Made by a program: the position numbers and the translations under genes. Positions 27,492 to 34,893 of a stretch of 64,000 nucleotides of DNA are shown here, piece by piece; within the stretch, counting starts at the first letter, position 1, and each line of letters starts with the position of its first letter. Location: NCBI GenBank assembly GCA_007713455.1, contig VMRT01000016.1, positions 1-64,000 on the forward strand. The letters run 5' to 3'. Source of the stretch: Pseudomonas sp. (lineage in GTDB: Bacteria > Pseudomonadota > Gammaproteobacteria > Pseudomonadales > Pseudomonadaceae). Under the pieces are notes generated by a model that searched no databases, was not told where the DNA came from, and was given only the letters and a program-made list of their open reading frames with translations.

Positions 27492-27956
27492 GTGTACCTC
27501 AGTGCTCCAGGTCATGGAGTTACCAGTGGCAGAAGGCAGGGTGCGCGCAACCGCCGCGCACCGTTCGGCACGCGCGAGGAAGCGATTTATCGGTTTATTG
27601 GTCGGTCGAACCGTGGCGTTGAATGCTGTAGCACGTCGCAGGACGAACGGCCCTTACAGGGCTTATCAGCGACCGTTTTGAACTGGCACACATTCTTCCT
27701 GGTGCACAGGCGCATAACCCTGACCAAAGTCAATAAATTAGCGTCAAGGTACTGCCGGTTGTCAGGCACGACGCTGGAAGGCAACCGAACAGGTCCAGAA
27801 CCGTGAGGTTTATCCGGCTTGGTGAGAAGGGGTTATGGGAGCTTGAGGCTTATACAACGACGCATTCCTTCCTTGCTTGAAAGCCCACGAGGCGAGAAAG
27901 AAGGTAGTGCAGCCTGACGCTGATAAGGAGGGGTGATTCGGCAAAACCATCACAAA
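27492..27956. other. Spacer between the chemoreceptor and tRNA-Thr
   Basis: About 465 bases upstream of the chemoreceptor gene. Short frames exist, but none has support. The chemoreceptor promoter should lie in its left part. AGG lies eight bases before the MCP start codon. No repeat, attachment site or IS end is recognised beside the tRNA. Confidence 0.45.
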
Positions 27957-27960
27957 TAAA

Positions 27961-27986
27961 AAAGGGCTAGCCGAAGCTAACCCTTT
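27961..27986 (-). terminator. Rho-independent terminator of tRNA-Thr
   Basis: On the minus strand AAAGGGTTAGC, a TTCG loop and GCTAGCCCTTT form a stem with one mismatch, followed by a run of T. It starts nine bases after the tRNA CCA end. Confidence 0.85.
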
Positions 27987-27994
27987 GATTTCAT

Positions 27995-28070
27995 TGGTGC
28001 CGGAGACAGGAGTCGAACCTGCGACCTTCGCATTACGAATGCGCTGCTCTACCTACTGAGCTACACCGGC
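27995..28070 (-). tRNA. thrT: tRNA-Thr (anticodon CGT)
   Basis: The gene is 76 nucleotides with the CCA end encoded. The acceptor arms GCCGGTG and the matching CACCGGC-type closure (TCTCCGGCACCA end), a D arm GCTC...GAGC, the anticodon loop TTCGTAA, and the T arm with GGTTCGACTCC are all present. The anticodon CGT reads the threonine codon ACG. The anticodon stem closes with one G-A mismatch at its outer pair. A terminator follows directly. Confidence 0.95.
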
Positions 28071-28154
28071 GCCAGGCCGCGGATTATCGGGGGTTCTGCG
28101 GTTGGACTCAAGTCCGCGCGCATCGCCCTCGATGCTGCAATCCGCATCGGGCGA

Positions 28155-28913
28155 TCAGTGCGGCCGCGACGCAGGCTGGCCGTGGTCACGCTCCAGGTCG
28201 TGCTTGACCTGGCCGGCCAATTGCTCGCCTTCGGCGCTGGCCATCGCATAGCCCTCGCGGGCCTTGTCCTTGATCTTGCCGGTCAGCTCGTCGCTCTTCT
28301 GGCCCATCAGTTCGTCTTCACGACGGGTCGGTGGAACCGAGGCCGCCAGCAGCGCGCCGAGGGCGATGCCCATGGCGCCCAATGCGAGCGGTTGCTCGTT
28401 GAGCAGCTGAGTGAACCCGCCGCGCGCACGGTCTGCGGTGTGCCGCAGGCTTTCCGCGGCGTGCCGGCTGGAGTCACCGACGCGATGACGGGCATTGCCC
28501 AGTGAGCTGGAGGCGCTATGGCTCATCTGCGCCGCCTTGTCCTTGATGCCGGTGCCCTGCTGCTTTAGACCAGAGGCCTTGGCGGCGAGCTTGTCGGTCA
28601 TCGACGGACCGGTCGAAGCGCTGTCGCTATAGTCCGGGCGGCGATTCTGCCCGGCCATAAGCCACACCAGGCCGACGGAGGTGAGCAACGTCGGTACCGG
28701 ATTGGCCTTAACGGTATCGGTGAGGTTATGCAGGAACTCGCCACCGCCGCCTTTGGCGTAGCCGAGCGCGGTATCGATCATCTGCCCCGGGGAGAGCTTG
28801 CTTTCCAGCGCGTGGACGATGTTGCCGATTTCGGCGCGCTGCTGGTCGATCTCGCGCTCCAGCGTGTCGGGGTCCTTTTGTGCTTCTACGTCTACCTGGT
28901 TATGCGTGCTCAT
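28155..28913 (-). CDS. DUF3618 domain protein (YqjD-like, membrane associated)
   Basis: The protein has 252 residues. The N-terminal DUF3618 segment reads LEREIDQQRAEIGNIVHALE. A hydrophobic stretch near 85-100 and another near 185-203 (ALGAMGIALGALLAASVPP) suggest membrane association. The middle and end are rich in A, K, S and Q with heptad-like patterns, as in stress-linked coiled proteins. It is the last of three genes joined by four-base ATGA overlaps (28910-28913 here). The set resembles yqjD/yqjE-type operons, induced at the envelope or in stationary phase in other bacteria. The exact function is unknown. Confidence 0.8.
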   Translation of the reverse strand: MSTHNQVDVEAQKDPDTLEREIDQQRAEIGNIVHALESKLSPGQMIDTALGYAKGGGGEFLHNLTDTVKANPVPTLLTSVGLVWLMAGQNRRPDYSDSASTGPSMTDKLAAKASGLKQQGTGIKDKAAQMSHSASSSLGNARHRVGDSSRHAAESLRHTADRARGGFTQLLNEQPLALGAMGIALGALLAASVPPTRREDELMGQKSDELTGKIKDKAREGYAMASAEGEQLAGQVKHDLERDHGQPASRPH

Positions 28914-29335
28914 GCGTGCCCCCTTACGACTTCTTTATCCTTCTGCAGCGAATGGATGGTGCGGTCGGGTTTGAACGAAGAGGCTTCGAACTTCTTCTTG
29001 CCGGCCGAGACCATGATCATGCCGATGACCACCACGACCACGCCGACGATCAACGCGGCGAGCCAGGGTTCCATGATGGTGCTGAGGAAGTAGACCGCCG
29101 ACATCAGCAGGATGATGAAGCCAGCTAGGAGCACCGCACCGCCGGTTGCGACGCTGGCAGCGCCTGCCTTGGTGGCACGCAACGATTCGTTCAGCTCGGC
29201 CTTGGCCAGCGCCAGTTCCTTTGTGAACAGCGACGGCACTTCACGGGTCAGCTGCCGTAACAAACCGCCGACCGAATTATCGTGCTCGGGGTTGCCGGGT
29301 TCGTAAGGCGTATTGAGGTTGCGTTGTTCGTTCAT
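28910..29335 (-). CDS. YqjE-like phage-holin-family membrane protein
   Basis: The protein has 141 residues. An N-terminal amphipathic region with GGLLRQLTREVPSLFTKELALAKAEL is followed by two adjacent transmembrane helices (about 62-85 and 90-112). This is the Phage_holin_3_6/YqjE pattern. Despite the family name there is no phage context; these proteins accompany DUF3618 proteins in chromosomal stress operons. It is coupled to both neighbours by ATGA overlaps. Confidence 0.85.
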   Translation of the reverse strand: MNEQRNLNTPYEPGNPEHDNSVGGLLRQLTREVPSLFTKELALAKAELNESLRATKAGAASVATGGAVLLAGFIILLMSAVYFLSTIMEPWLAALIVGVVVVVIGMIMVSAGKKKFEASSFKPDRTIHSLQKDKEVVRGHA

Positions 29336-30114
29336 CGATTAAGCCCTCCGTTCGTGCCTTTGCCAGTGCTGCCAACGCCGTTGCTGCCTACGCCATTGGT
29401 GCTGCCCGTGTTCGGCGCCATGCCAGCGTTGCTCACACCGCCGACGGTATTGCTCGGTGTGCCACTGGAAATGCGCGAGTCCAGTTCGGACTGACTCGGC
29501 AGCGTCTCGGCGGTCACGTCTGCCGGAACGCCGAGCGGCGAAGTCGGATGCGGGCGGCTGGCGTCGGAATGGCCGTAATCGGTCGTCGGTTCACGCGTTG
29601 TGGATTCAGCGCGATGGCTGGACGCGCGGGCGAAACGAGTCAGGCCGAAGCCAAGTGCAACGCTGCCGGCAATGAACAGGCCAGGATTGTTGCGAGCCAG
29701 ACGGTTCACCTCGCCCACCAGCTCATCGACGCTCTTGCCGCGCAGGTTGTCGGCCAGGTCGACCATGCTCTGCGCCATGTCGGAGACGTAATGGGAAAGG
29801 CCAGTGCGATCCTGGTTTTCAAGTTCTGCCGCTGCTGCCTTGGCACTCTGCGCAACCTTTTCCAGCTCATCGGCGGCCGTACCGCGGTAGCTGTCCAGCT
29901 GAGCCTTGCCTTGGTTCTTCACCTGCTCGCCGGCTTCGCGCGCTTTTGACTTGAGTTCCTCGGCACTCGGAGCGGAAGCGGAGCTGCTTGCCTGCGTGGT
30001 GCCAGCCTGGCCTGTCTGGCCGGTGGGCTGAGCGGGAGCGCTCGATGACTGCGCATTGGCGTCGGTTCTGGCTTGGCCGCCGTAACCTGTGATCTCTTCA
30101 TCGGGTGTCGTCAT
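29332..30114 (-). CDS. Low-complexity stress-operon protein with one membrane segment
   Basis: The protein has 260 residues and starts at ATG 30114, with AGGTGG nine bases upstream. The first 60 residues are rich in A, Q, S and T. A helical region follows ('AKAREAGEQVKNQGKAQLDSY' type, about 60-140), then a short hydrophobic segment near 155 (FIAGSVALGFGLTRFA). The C-terminal tail is rich in G, S, T and N. It resembles proteins annotated nutrient-deprivation-induced, but I cannot assign a biochemical role. It is the first gene of the three-gene operon with the YqjE-like and DUF3618 proteins, so it probably acts with them at the inner membrane. Confidence 0.75.
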   Translation of the reverse strand: MTTPDEEITGYGGQARTDANAQSSSAPAQPTGQTGQAGTTQASSSASAPSAEELKSKAREAGEQVKNQGKAQLDSYRGTAADELEKVAQSAKAAAAELENQDRTGLSHYVSDMAQSMVDLADNLRGKSVDELVGEVNRLARNNPGLFIAGSVALGFGLTRFARASSHRAESTTREPTTDYGHSDASRPHPTSPLGVPADVTAETLPSQSELDSRISSGTPSNTVGGVSNAGMAPNTGSTNGVGSNGVGSTGKGTNGGLNR

Positions 30115-30219
30115 TTTGTCCACCTTTATAGGGTCATAGGGTTTGGCCGGATGACCACGGTCCGTGAAGCACAGCAGTGCGGGGTTCCGCGGCTGTGCGA
30201 TTTCAGTACGCACATAAAT

Positions 30220-30248
30220 GGTGACCGGACCCAAATTTTCGAGTTCCG
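30220..30248 (-). promoter_or_regulatory. Possible AlgU/sigma-E type promoter of the stress operon
   Basis: On the minus strand CGGAACTC is followed after 15 bases by GGTCAC. This resembles the extracytoplasmic sigma pattern GGAACTT-N16-GTCAAA. It lies about 105 bases upstream of the operon's first start codon. The match in the -10 part is only partial. Confidence 0.3.
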
Positions 30249-30520
30249 TGTTTCTGGCCAAGCGGTACGGGGCTTCGAAGACCGAGTTCGGCTATGCCGC
30301 ACGGTAGGAAGGGAGGACGTGAAACAGCGAGATCTGGTGGCGATCTGCCCGCGATTGGCGCGCAGCCGGCATGCGGCTTGGCTTGGGAGGAATGCGAAGG
30401 TCGAACAAGCGGAACGGCTGGAATGGCAGCGATGGTGACCATCGGGTCAGCTAGTGGGCGATCACCCCGTCACAGCGAGCCGACGAGCTGTAATCAGCCA
30501 ATGCAGTATAGGAACGCAAA

Positions 30521-30541
30521 AACGGGCCCTTGGGGCCCGTT
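30521..30541 (-). terminator. Rho-independent terminator of the GH5 gene
   Basis: On the minus strand AACGGGCCC, a CAA loop and GGGCCCGTT are followed by a T-run. It lies about 20 bases after the glycosidase stop codon. Confidence 0.9.
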
Positions 30542-30561
30542 CTTGTTTGGATGGTTTGTCG

Positions 30562-32640
30562 TTACAGCGGACCCACGCTGGTGCAGCTGTTTGTGGCTTT
30601 GGCGTGCTTCTGCAGAACCGGCAGCTGCGGACGGTACTTGCCGCTGCTCACGTCCAAGGACATGGAGTACTCGCCCCACCAGGGACCGGCAGCCCAGTAG
30701 GTGCTCGGGATGCAGTTCTGACGCAGGTAGGCCAGCAGGTTGTCGGTAGCGACGATGGCCGAGGGCGAGAAGTCCGGTACGCCGTGCTCACCGATATAGC
30801 CGCGCAGCTTGTTCTGCTTGAGCCAGTCGACGAAGGGCTTGACGCGGTTGACGCCAATCATCGGGTCGTATTGCGCGGTCTTGTCGAAGTAGTTGCCCGA
30901 GAAATCCTTGTCCACGTACATGTGCGCTTCGTAGACCAGGTTGTTCTTCGGATCACGCATCCACGGGTTGGTGATCAGCTGGGTGTTGTAGTGCGGCCAG
31001 TGGAAGGCGCTCGACCAGCGATCACCTGCTACGTAGATCCAGCGCTGGGAGTCGACGGTGCGGATTGCCTGAGCGGCGGCCAGGGCAGCCTGCGGCCAGA
31101 GACCGTTGGTGGAGTGCGGCTCGTTCATCAGGCCGTAGCCTTCGACGGCAGGATGGTTGACCACCTGCTGCACGATCTGCTTCCACACCGCAGCGAAGGA
31201 ACTGATAGGCACTTCGTTGGAACCTATCAGCTTGCCGTAGTAACGGTAGTAGTTGTGCAGGTCGAGAATAACCTTGACGTTGTGCTTCTGCGCGAAGTCC
31301 AGCGACTGCTTCAGGCGGGCGAACTCCTCAGCGTTCAGCGGAGAGTTCAGCTTGGGCTGGATACGCTCCCAGAGGAACGGCAGGCGAACCAGCGGCATGC
31401 CCAGGTCGGAGTACTTCTTGTAGTACGACTCGGCCGGGTAGGTGTAGTTGGTACCATGCTTGCCCGGAACAACCGACGGGCCGAAACCCGCGCCGGACAG
31501 GTTAACGCCAACCAGCAGCGGCTTGCCATTGGTGGTGTCAGGTGCGGTAGGCGCCGGAGCCGGTGCTGCTTCTACTGGCGGAGTAGTCAGAGCCGGAGAC
31601 GACGGAGTGCTGGTCGATGTGCTTACTACCGAGATGGTCTTCGGATAACCCAGCGTGGTGCCATTGATCACAGCGCCGTCGAGAAAGACGCTCATGTTGC
31701 TGCCAACCAGCTGAGTGCGCAGCACCTTGCGGGTCTGGCCGTCAGCGAGCTTCACCACAGCGCCAGTCTTGAACGCTGCCACGTTGGCGCTGCTTGCCTG
31801 AATAGAGAAGGCGGCGGCAGTGCGGAACATACCGTTGAGCCAATGGGTATTGGTGTAGTTGTTCAGGTTACTGGTCGCGATGACTGAGTTAGTCGGAGCA
31901 GTAGGCGCCGGAGCCGGGCTGGTAGTCGAAGTTGTAGCCAGCGACAACTTGTTGGGCGCACCTACGACACTTCCGTTAACTGCCGCACCCTCGAGATAGA
32001 CGCTCATATTGGCGCCGACAACTTGCACCTGGGTAACTTTGCGGACCTGGCCATCTGCCAGTTTTGCCGACGCACCAACTTTGAAAGCAGTCTTGTTGGC
32101 AGCACTTGCTGGAATGGAGAAGCCCGGCGACTTGCGCCATACACCATTGAGCCAATCGGTATTGGTGAATGCATTGATGCTGGTCGAGTGTGCAGCGACG
32201 GTAGTCGGTGAAGTGACCGGAGCGGTGGAAGTTATCGGCGCCGTAACGGCCGTACTACCGATGGTGACCACCTGCGGTGCGCCAACCTTGTTGCCGTCCA
32301 GCTTTGCACCTTCCAGGAAGATGCTCATGTTGCTGCCGACGATCTGCGCGCGGCTGATCTTGCGTACCTGACCGTCTGCCAGTCGTACCGAAACGCCGGC
32401 CACGAACGCGGTGCGGTTTGCCGAGGTGGCAGGGATCGAGAAGCCGGCGCCGGTGCGCCAGACACCGTTCAGCCAATCGGTGTTGGTGAACGCGTTGATC
32501 TTGGCGGAAACCGATACAGCGGCAACCGTGGATGCAGCGGCATAAGGCGTGGTGACAACCGTGACACCACCCAGAAGAACAGCGGCGGCGATGGAAGCGA
32601 CGAGTGCCTTGCGGGCACCGGAAAACAGGTTGGTGGACAT
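30562..32640 (-). CDS. Secreted GH5-family glycoside hydrolase with three N-terminal repeats
   Basis: The protein has 692 residues. A signal peptide (1-37) is followed by three repeats of about 80 residues (48-127, 154-234, 258-338). Each contains a variant of NAFTNTDWLNGVWRTGAGFSI, then KLADGQVRKV and VGSNMSVFLEGA. Linkers rich in S, T, P and A join them. The catalytic domain (about 375-690) is cellulase-like GH5: LVGVNLSGAGFG at the start, the acid/base glutamate in GLMNEPHS (E507), and the nucleophile in YIGEHGVPD (E618). It should hydrolyse a beta-glucan or mannan type polymer outside the cytoplasm, perhaps the cell's own exopolysaccharide. The repeats may bind carbohydrate or the cell surface; I do not recognise them. 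The gene stands alone with its own terminator. Confidence 0.9.
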   Translation of the reverse strand: MSTNLFSGARKALVASIAAAVLLGGVTVVTTPYAAASTVAAVSVSAKINAFTNTDWLNGVWRTGAGFSIPATSANRTAFVAGVSVRLADGQVRKISRAQIVGSNMSIFLEGAKLDGNKVGAPQVVTIGSTAVTAPITSTAPVTSPTTVAAHSTSINAFTNTDWLNGVWRKSPGFSIPASAANKTAFKVGASAKLADGQVRKVTQVQVVGANMSVYLEGAAVNGSVVGAPNKLSLATTSTTSPAPAPTAPTNSVIATSNLNNYTNTHWLNGMFRTAAAFSIQASSANVAAFKTGAVVKLADGQTRKVLRTQLVGSNMSVFLDGAVINGTTLGYPKTISVVSTSTSTPSSPALTTPPVEAAPAPAPTAPDTTNGKPLLVGVNLSGAGFGPSVVPGKHGTNYTYPAESYYKKYSDLGMPLVRLPFLWERIQPKLNSPLNAEEFARLKQSLDFAQKHNVKVILDLHNYYRYYGKLIGSNEVPISSFAAVWKQIVQQVVNHPAVEGYGLMNEPHSTNGLWPQAALAAAQAIRTVDSQRWIYVAGDRWSSAFHWPHYNTQLITNPWMRDPKNNLVYEAHMYVDKDFSGNYFDKTAQYDPMIGVNRVKPFVDWLKQNKLRGYIGEHGVPDFSPSAIVATDNLLAYLRQNCIPSTYWAAGPWWGEYSMSLDVSSGKYRPQLPVLQKHAKATNSCTSVGPL

Positions 32641-33173
32641 TGAGTCTCTCCGGAACTTACTACTTCAAAGGCCGAGCCTTTAAAAAGTGACGGGAGGTCG
32701 ATAAGTCGTGGGGCGTTGCTCTTGAGGAGGGCCGCGGTGTCACAACAAACGAACCGTTCAACAAGAAATTTCCCGTCGTCCACCCCCTGAACAAACCGGT
32801 AAATCGTCTTGCGTGGCGGCTTTATAATAGGTTCCAAAAATTAATGGAATTTTTTTTGTCAGTAATAGATCGCCAGAAAAACGCCATACCAGGCAGATAA
32901 CATTAAGGTGCCATTACTCATATGGCGATAGCTGTCGAATTGATATTACGTTTAACCGCCCTAGTTGGTTGTCTGGCGCCAGAATAAGCGCCGTTTTTTT
33001 GAACTTAGGTAGTCTGGAGGGGGATTAACCGCTATCAGTCTTACCGACGAACGGTATATGGCGGAGGAGCAGATAGCCGTCTGTTAGGGCTAAGAAACTG
33101 GCTGCTGGAAGTAACCGATCTTCATCGGCAGATGGCTGTCGGATGCCTTACCGAACGACGAAACGGAGGCACC
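32641..33173. other. AT-rich spacer upstream of the GH5 gene, with a possible small RNA
   Basis: These 530 bases are unusually AT-rich for this genome, especially 32830-33000. They hold the promoter region of the GH5 gene. A plus-strand terminator at 32975-33000 belongs to no visible gene, so a short transcript may be made from the region before it. No convincing protein-coding frame is seen. Confidence 0.5.
32975..33000 (+). terminator. Orphan rho-independent terminator
   Basis: GGCGC, an eight-base loop and GCGCC are followed by G and seven T. There is no upstream gene on the plus strand within 2 kb, so it may end a small RNA. Confidence 0.55.
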
Positions 33174-33386
33174 ATGAGCCATAAGTACAAAGTGGGCGAT
33201 CACGTCAGCTGGAACTCGGAAGCAGGACGGGTCAGCGGTCACATCACCCGCGTGCACACGGCTGACACCGAATTCATGGGCCGCACACGGCACGCCAGCC
33301 CGGATGCCCCGCAATACGAGATCAAGAGCGACAAGACCGATCATGTGGCGATGCATAAAGAGTCGGCACTCAGGAAGCTGAGCTGA
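33174..33386 (+). CDS. DUF2945 (TUDOR-like, hypervirulence-associated) small protein
   Basis: The protein has 70 residues. It fits the DUF2945 pattern: YKVGDHVSWNSEAGRVSGHI near the start, then a variable loop, and 'YEIKSDKTDHVAMHKESALRKL' at the end. The family is predicted to have an SH3/Tudor-like fold; its ligand is unknown. GGAGG lies six bases before the ATG. The DUF488 gene follows three bases after its stop codon, so the two are almost certainly co-transcribed, as is common in pseudomonads. Confidence 0.88.
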   Translation: MSHKYKVGDHVSWNSEAGRVSGHITRVHTADTEFMGRTRHASPDAPQYEIKSDKTDHVAMHKESALRKLS

Positions 33387-33389
33387 GGC

Positions 33390-33971
33390 ATGGTTCAGCC
33401 AGCCACGGTGTGGACCATCGGCCACTCGACGCGCTCTCTGGAGCAGCTGATCGAGATACTGCGCCACCATCAGATCGAGGCCATCGCCGACGTCCGCCGC
33501 TTTCCCGGCTCACGGCGATTGCCGCAGTTCGGCGAGGCAGCGCTGCGCGAAGGTCTGGAAGCGCACGGGCTGCACTATCAATGGATCGAGGAACTGGGCG
33601 GCAGGCGGCGGCCGCTGAAGGATTCGCCAAGCCTGGCCTGGCGCAACAGCTCCTTTCGCGGCTATGCCGATCATTTGCGCAGCGATGAATTCAACCGCGG
33701 TCTGCAGCGCCTACTGGAAATGGCGGCACACCGACGCACGGCAATGATGTGCGCCGAGGTGCTCTGGTGGCGTTGCCATCGTTCGCTGGTTTCGGACGTG
33801 TTGAAAATACGCGGCATTGAAGTCCTGCATATCCAGGACGAGAAGCCGCCGGCCACCCACCCGTTCACCGCCCCTGCCCGCCTGGTCGACGGGCAGCTGA
33901 GCTATGCGGAGGGCAAGGGTGAGTCGTTGAGAAAGGAAGTCGGCAGCGGGCAGATCAATCTGGATATATAG
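33390..33971 (+). CDS. DUF488 family protein
   Basis: The protein has 193 residues with the DUF488 features: VWTIGHSTRSLEQLIEIL, 'IADVRRFPGSRRLPQF', GLHYQWIEELGGRRRP, and a C-terminal LWWRCHRSLVSDVL with the conserved C-H pair. The family is widespread and uncharacterised. The conserved C and R residues suggest an enzyme or nucleotide-binding role. It pairs with the DUF2945 gene directly upstream. Confidence 0.9.
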   Translation: MVQPATVWTIGHSTRSLEQLIEILRHHQIEAIADVRRFPGSRRLPQFGEAALREGLEAHGLHYQWIEELGGRRRPLKDSPSLAWRNSSFRGYADHLRSDEFNRGLQRLLEMAAHRRTAMMCAEVLWWRCHRSLVSDVLKIRGIEVLHIQDEKPPATHPFTAPARLVDGQLSYAEGKGESLRKEVGSGQINLDI

Positions 33972-34006
33972 CGGCCACCGGGTGGTCATTGCGACCACCC
34001 CGCTAT
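33968..34006. terminator. Bidirectional terminator between DUF488 and cvfB
   Basis: ATAGCGG and CCGCTAT enclose GGGTGGTC-ATTGC-GACCACCC, forming a long two-part stem between convergent genes. It overlaps the DUF488 stop codon. Confidence 0.7.
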
Positions 34007-34015
34007 GGGATTGGC

Positions 34016-34852
34016 TCAGGCGCGTTCGATGCGATCCGGGTGGATGACGATGCGGCCCTGCTTGTACAGACCACCGATGGCCTTCTTGAAGTTGCCCTTG
34101 CTGACGCCGAAGCGACGGGCAATTTCCTCGGCCGGGCTCTTGTCGCTGACATCCAGCGAGCCCTGGTTTTCTTCCAGCTTCTGCAGGATCAACGCCTGCA
34201 GCGCATCGGTCGCTTCGCTGCCCACCGGCTGCAGGCTCAGGCTGATCTTGCCGTCGGGCCGCAGCTCCTTGATGTAGCCGCGCTCGCACATGCCACCACG
34301 GAGAAACTTGAACGCCTCGTTCTTGTGAATCAGGCCCCAGTGCTGGCCGTTGATGATCGCCTTGAAACCGAGATCGGTGGCTTCGACGATCAGCAGGTCC
34401 ACCGCTTCTCCTACCTTGTAGTTCGCCGGGGTCTTGTCCAGATAGCGGTCCAGTCGCGCCGTGGCGGTAATGCGCCGGGTGCGCTTGTCGATGTAGACGT
34501 AGACCACGCAGTAATCACCCACCTGCAGCGGCCGCTTCTCTTCCGAGTGCGGCAAGAGCAGGTCCTTGGGTAGTCCCCAGTCGAGAAACAATCCAACCCG
34601 GTTGATCTCGGCCACCTTCAGACTGGCGAATTCACCGACCTGCACCTTGGGCTTTTCGGTGGTGGCGATCAGCTTGTCCTCGCTGTCGAGGTAGATGAAG
34701 ACGTTCAGCCAGTCATCCACTTCGGTCGGCATGTCCTTGGGGATGTAGCGGTTGGGCAGCAGGATTTCGCCGTCCGGGCCGCCGTCCAGATAGAGGCCGA
34801 AACCGGTGTGCTTGACGATCTGCAGGCTGTTGTAACGTCCGATTGCGGCCAT
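34016..34852 (-). CDS. cvfB: CvfB/YitL-family S1 RNA-binding protein
   Basis: The protein has 278 residues, the family's usual length. It consists of successive S1-type domains (GRYNSLQIVKHTGFGLYLDG, then VGEFASLKVAEINRVGLFLDW and VGEAVDLLIVEATDLGFKAI) followed by a C-terminal winged-helix (IARRFGVSKGNFKKAIGGLYKQG). In staphylococci CvfB binds RNA and affects virulence gene expression; its role in pseudomonads is not defined. It is read away from gcd with a 41-base gap and ends at a bidirectional terminator. Confidence 0.93.
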   Translation of the reverse strand: MAAIGRYNSLQIVKHTGFGLYLDGGPDGEILLPNRYIPKDMPTEVDDWLNVFIYLDSEDKLIATTEKPKVQVGEFASLKVAEINRVGLFLDWGLPKDLLLPHSEEKRPLQVGDYCVVYVYIDKRTRRITATARLDRYLDKTPANYKVGEAVDLLIVEATDLGFKAIINGQHWGLIHKNEAFKFLRGGMCERGYIKELRPDGKISLSLQPVGSEATDALQALILQKLEENQGSLDVSDKSPAEEIARRFGVSKGNFKKAIGGLYKQGRIVIHPDRIERA

Positions 34853-34893
34853 GTGGGCGGTCCCGAATATAAAGGCGGCGATTCTAGCGCCTG

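Noticed and set aside
27672..27700. TGGCAC at 27683 as part of a sigma-54 promoter
   Set aside because: The -12 element is missing at the required spacing (CTTCC instead of TTGC), and it points away from the chemoreceptor gene.
27995..28070. tRNA-Thr as an attachment site for an island
   Set aside because: No integrase gene and no repeat of the tRNA 3' end were seen nearby, and the flanks look like core genes.
28910..29335. Phage-holin-family protein taken as a sign of prophage
   Set aside because: The neighbours are DUF3618 and a stress-type protein joined by overlaps. No phage structural, lysis or integrase genes are present.
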